Origin: an uncultured Clostridia bacterium
GTDB taxonomy: Bacteria > Bacillota > Clostridia > Oscillospirales > Acutalibacteraceae
Reading direction: 5' to 3'
Length of the DNA: 51,031 bases
Assembly: GCA_947581635.1 (NCBI GenBank)
Contig: CANPVE010000014.1
Location: forward strand, 1 to 51,031
The notes beneath the pieces were generated by a model, which worked only from the letters and a program-made list of their open reading frames with translations, had not been told where the DNA came from and searched no databases. Of the stretch, positions 49,857 to 51,031 are shown piece after piece (position 1 is the stretch's first letter; every line of letters begins with the position of its first letter). A program made the translations under genes and the position numbers.

Positions 49857-50708
49857 ATGAAATTAAAAAAAATTGTTTCAGCAATTGCAGCCTTATTTTT
49901 TGGATTATTTACTGGATGTAAGGATAAAAGAGTTGACAATGTCGATTCGTCGGAAGAAATATCGGGTAAAGTTGTAATTACGGCACTGAATGTCGGCAAG
50001 GCGGATTGTTTTGTCATTCAGTCAAAGAATTCTGTCACAATGATAGATACCGGCACAGAGGAATCGGCGGAAATCATTGAAGATTTTCTGAATGATAACA
50101 GTATAAAGCACATTAATCAACTGTTTATTTCCCACTTTGACAAGGACCATGTTGGTGGCGCGGATCATATTATCAAGCATTATGAAGTGGACACGGTTTA
50201 TTCTACATACTACATAGCCAAGGAGTCCGACGATATTGACGAATATCACAAGGCGCTCAGAAAGAAGGGAATAGAGCCGGTCTTGGTTGATACCGAGATG
50301 AGCCTGTCGCTTGACGGCATTGTGTGGGAGATGTATCCTCCGGAAAAGGATGATTATAAGAAGGAAATCAGCAACAATTCCTCAATGGTTGTCAGAATGA
50401 GCTATAAGAAAGTTTCCGCGCTCTTCACGGCGGATGCGCAGAAGGCGAGGATATCCGAACTTTTGGATAGAGTGGAACTGAAAAGCGATATCATCAAAAT
50501 GCCGCATCACGGAGGATATGAGAAAAATCTTGACGATTTGTTGGAGCTTGTTCAGCCCAAATACGCGATATTGACAGGCTCAAATTCACAGCCCGAAGAT
50601 GACAAGGCATTGAAATTGCTCAAAGAAAACGGTGTTATGACGTATTTCACAAGAAAGGGCAATATTATAATAAAGACAGACGGTAAAAATATAAATATTT
50701 CACAATAA
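49857..50708 (+). CDS. Metallo-beta-lactamase-fold lipoprotein, ComEC/Rec2-like
   Basis: The 283-residue protein has a type II signal peptide with Cys21 (LFTGC). Its hydrolase domain resembles the beta-lactamase-like part of ComEC/Rec2: ALNVGKADCFVIQSKNSVTMIDTG, SHFDKDHVGG (the HXDXDH metal motif), FTADAQ, MPHHGGYE and YAILTGSNS. ComEC has many TM segments, but this one has none, so it is a free-standing extracellular or wall-side hydrolase. Nuclease activity is a family-level guess. ATG at 49857 has AGAGGT upstream; the longer frame to 49833 overlaps the GNAT stop. Confidence 0.88.
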   Translation: MKLKKIVSAIAALFFGLFTGCKDKRVDNVDSSEEISGKVVITALNVGKADCFVIQSKNSVTMIDTGTEESAEIIEDFLNDNSIKHINQLFISHFDKDHVGGADHIIKHYEVDTVYSTYYIAKESDDIDEYHKALRKKGIEPVLVDTEMSLSLDGIVWEMYPPEKDDYKKEISNNSSMVVRMSYKKVSALFTADAQKARISELLDRVELKSDIIKMPHHGGYEKNLDDLLELVQPKYAILTGSNSQPEDDKALKLLKENGVMTYFTRKGNIIIKTDGKNINISQ

Positions 50709-50719
50709 CATAACAGTAG

Positions 50720-50760
50720 GAGCGTCGGTTGAATTTTTTTCAAATAACCGACGCTCTTTT
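50720..50760 (+). terminator. Terminator after the metallo-beta-lactamase gene
   Basis: GAGCGTCGGTT (50720-50730) pairs with AACCGACGCTC (50746-50756) across a 15-base loop, and TTTT follows. Confidence 0.85.
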
Positions 50761-50763
50761 GTG

Positions 50764-50940
50764 TTACTTTGCGCTGTTTGCTCTCTTTTTATTCTTTATC
50801 AACAAAATAATATATGTGATAAATATTATTGCTGCGATCACAAAGCATACTACTGATATAAGATTATTGCCGCAAAGAATCGCAATGAGCGAAAACGACG
50901 GTGCTAGACGTAAGAGCGATTTTTCATTTTATATTATAAC
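50764..50940 (-). pseudogene. Possible 3' remnant of a membrane protein gene
   Basis: On the minus strand an open frame without a usable start reads LRLAPSFSLIAILCGNN, then a long hydrophobic stretch (ISVVCFVIAAIIFITYIILLI), a basic end (KNKKRANSAK) and TAA near 50766. It looks like the C-terminus of a membrane protein whose front part is lost. Evidence is by eye only. Confidence 0.4.
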
Positions 50941-51031
50941 TTCATTTAATGAAATATTAGAGCGTGTTCACATAAAAAGGGCATCAAAAATCATAGCGAG
51001 AGTAATGACAGATAGAAAGATGGTATCAAGT
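50941..51031. other. Right edge: short palindrome and AT-rich sequence
   Basis: TTCATT-T-AATGAA at 50942-50954 is a 13-base palindrome near a minus-strand TATAAT (50939-50934). It could be an operator for a divergent or decayed promoter. Nothing else can be supported before the window ends. Confidence 0.3.

Overview
The window looks like a chromosomal segment of an anaerobic, Gram-positive Clostridia-type bacterium, probably of the Ruminococcaceae/Oscillospiraceae group. This rests on four observations: the Firmicutes order rimP-nusA-ylxR-ylxQ-infB-rbfA-nrnA-truB-ribF, AGGAGG-type ribosome binding sites with many TTG/GTG starts, sigma-A promoters close to TTGACA-N17-TATAAT, and secreted proteins with Thr/Ala-rich linkers (CAP domain, L,D-transpeptidase). 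The taxon is inferred from gene content only.

Layout. 1-1.6 kb: the end of a repeat-bearing membrane protein and a lipoprotein. 1.6-4.5 kb (minus): a polysaccharide-type tyrosine kinase (Wzz fused to BY-kinase) followed by its PHP-family phosphatase. 4.9-7.9 kb: TatD nuclease, a DEDD exonuclease with a zinc ribbon, and a radical SAM protein. 8.0-12.8 kb: a four-gene Gld-like ABC transporter operon. 12.9-23.0 kb: the translation/transcription operon from rimP to ribF, extended by a translationally coupled thioesterase and HAD phosphatase. 23.1-25.3 kb: ilvB-ilvN. 25.4-28.2 kb (minus): a lipid kinase and a histidine-kinase-like protein that has lost its phosphoacceptor His. 28.7-32.3 kb: a zinc-ribbon protein, a SpoVB/MurJ-like flippase, HU and tRNA-Arg(CCG). 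32.5-36.5 kb: a small hypothetical protein, an esterase, a DUF362 protein, and a sigma factor with a probable membrane anti-sigma factor. 36.6-42.4 kb: cell-envelope and secreted proteins (L,D-transpeptidase, YigZ, beta-propeller-like protein, lipoprotein, CAP protein). 42.6-46.6 kb (minus): GT2-GtrA fusion, lepA, a small membrane protein and an Ig-like surface protein. 46.8-48.6 kb: a pair of bacterial PH-domain membrane proteins. 48.6-51.0 kb: gene remnants, a GNAT acetyltransferase and a secreted metallo-beta-lactamase-fold lipoprotein.

Most of the window is ordinary core chromosome. The best candidates for something undescribed are: the pseudo-histidine kinase (WAADAKP where BceS-type kinases have WVHEIKTP); the BY-kinase with a glycine-poor P-loop and a (Tyr-Gly) tail encoded by a 12-bp repeat; a promoter-driven structured RNA or micro-ORF on the minus strand at about 28.4-28.6 kb; and an attenuator-like GCGA hairpin in front of rimP-nusA. 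I see no CRISPR array, prophage, complete insertion sequence or defence island.
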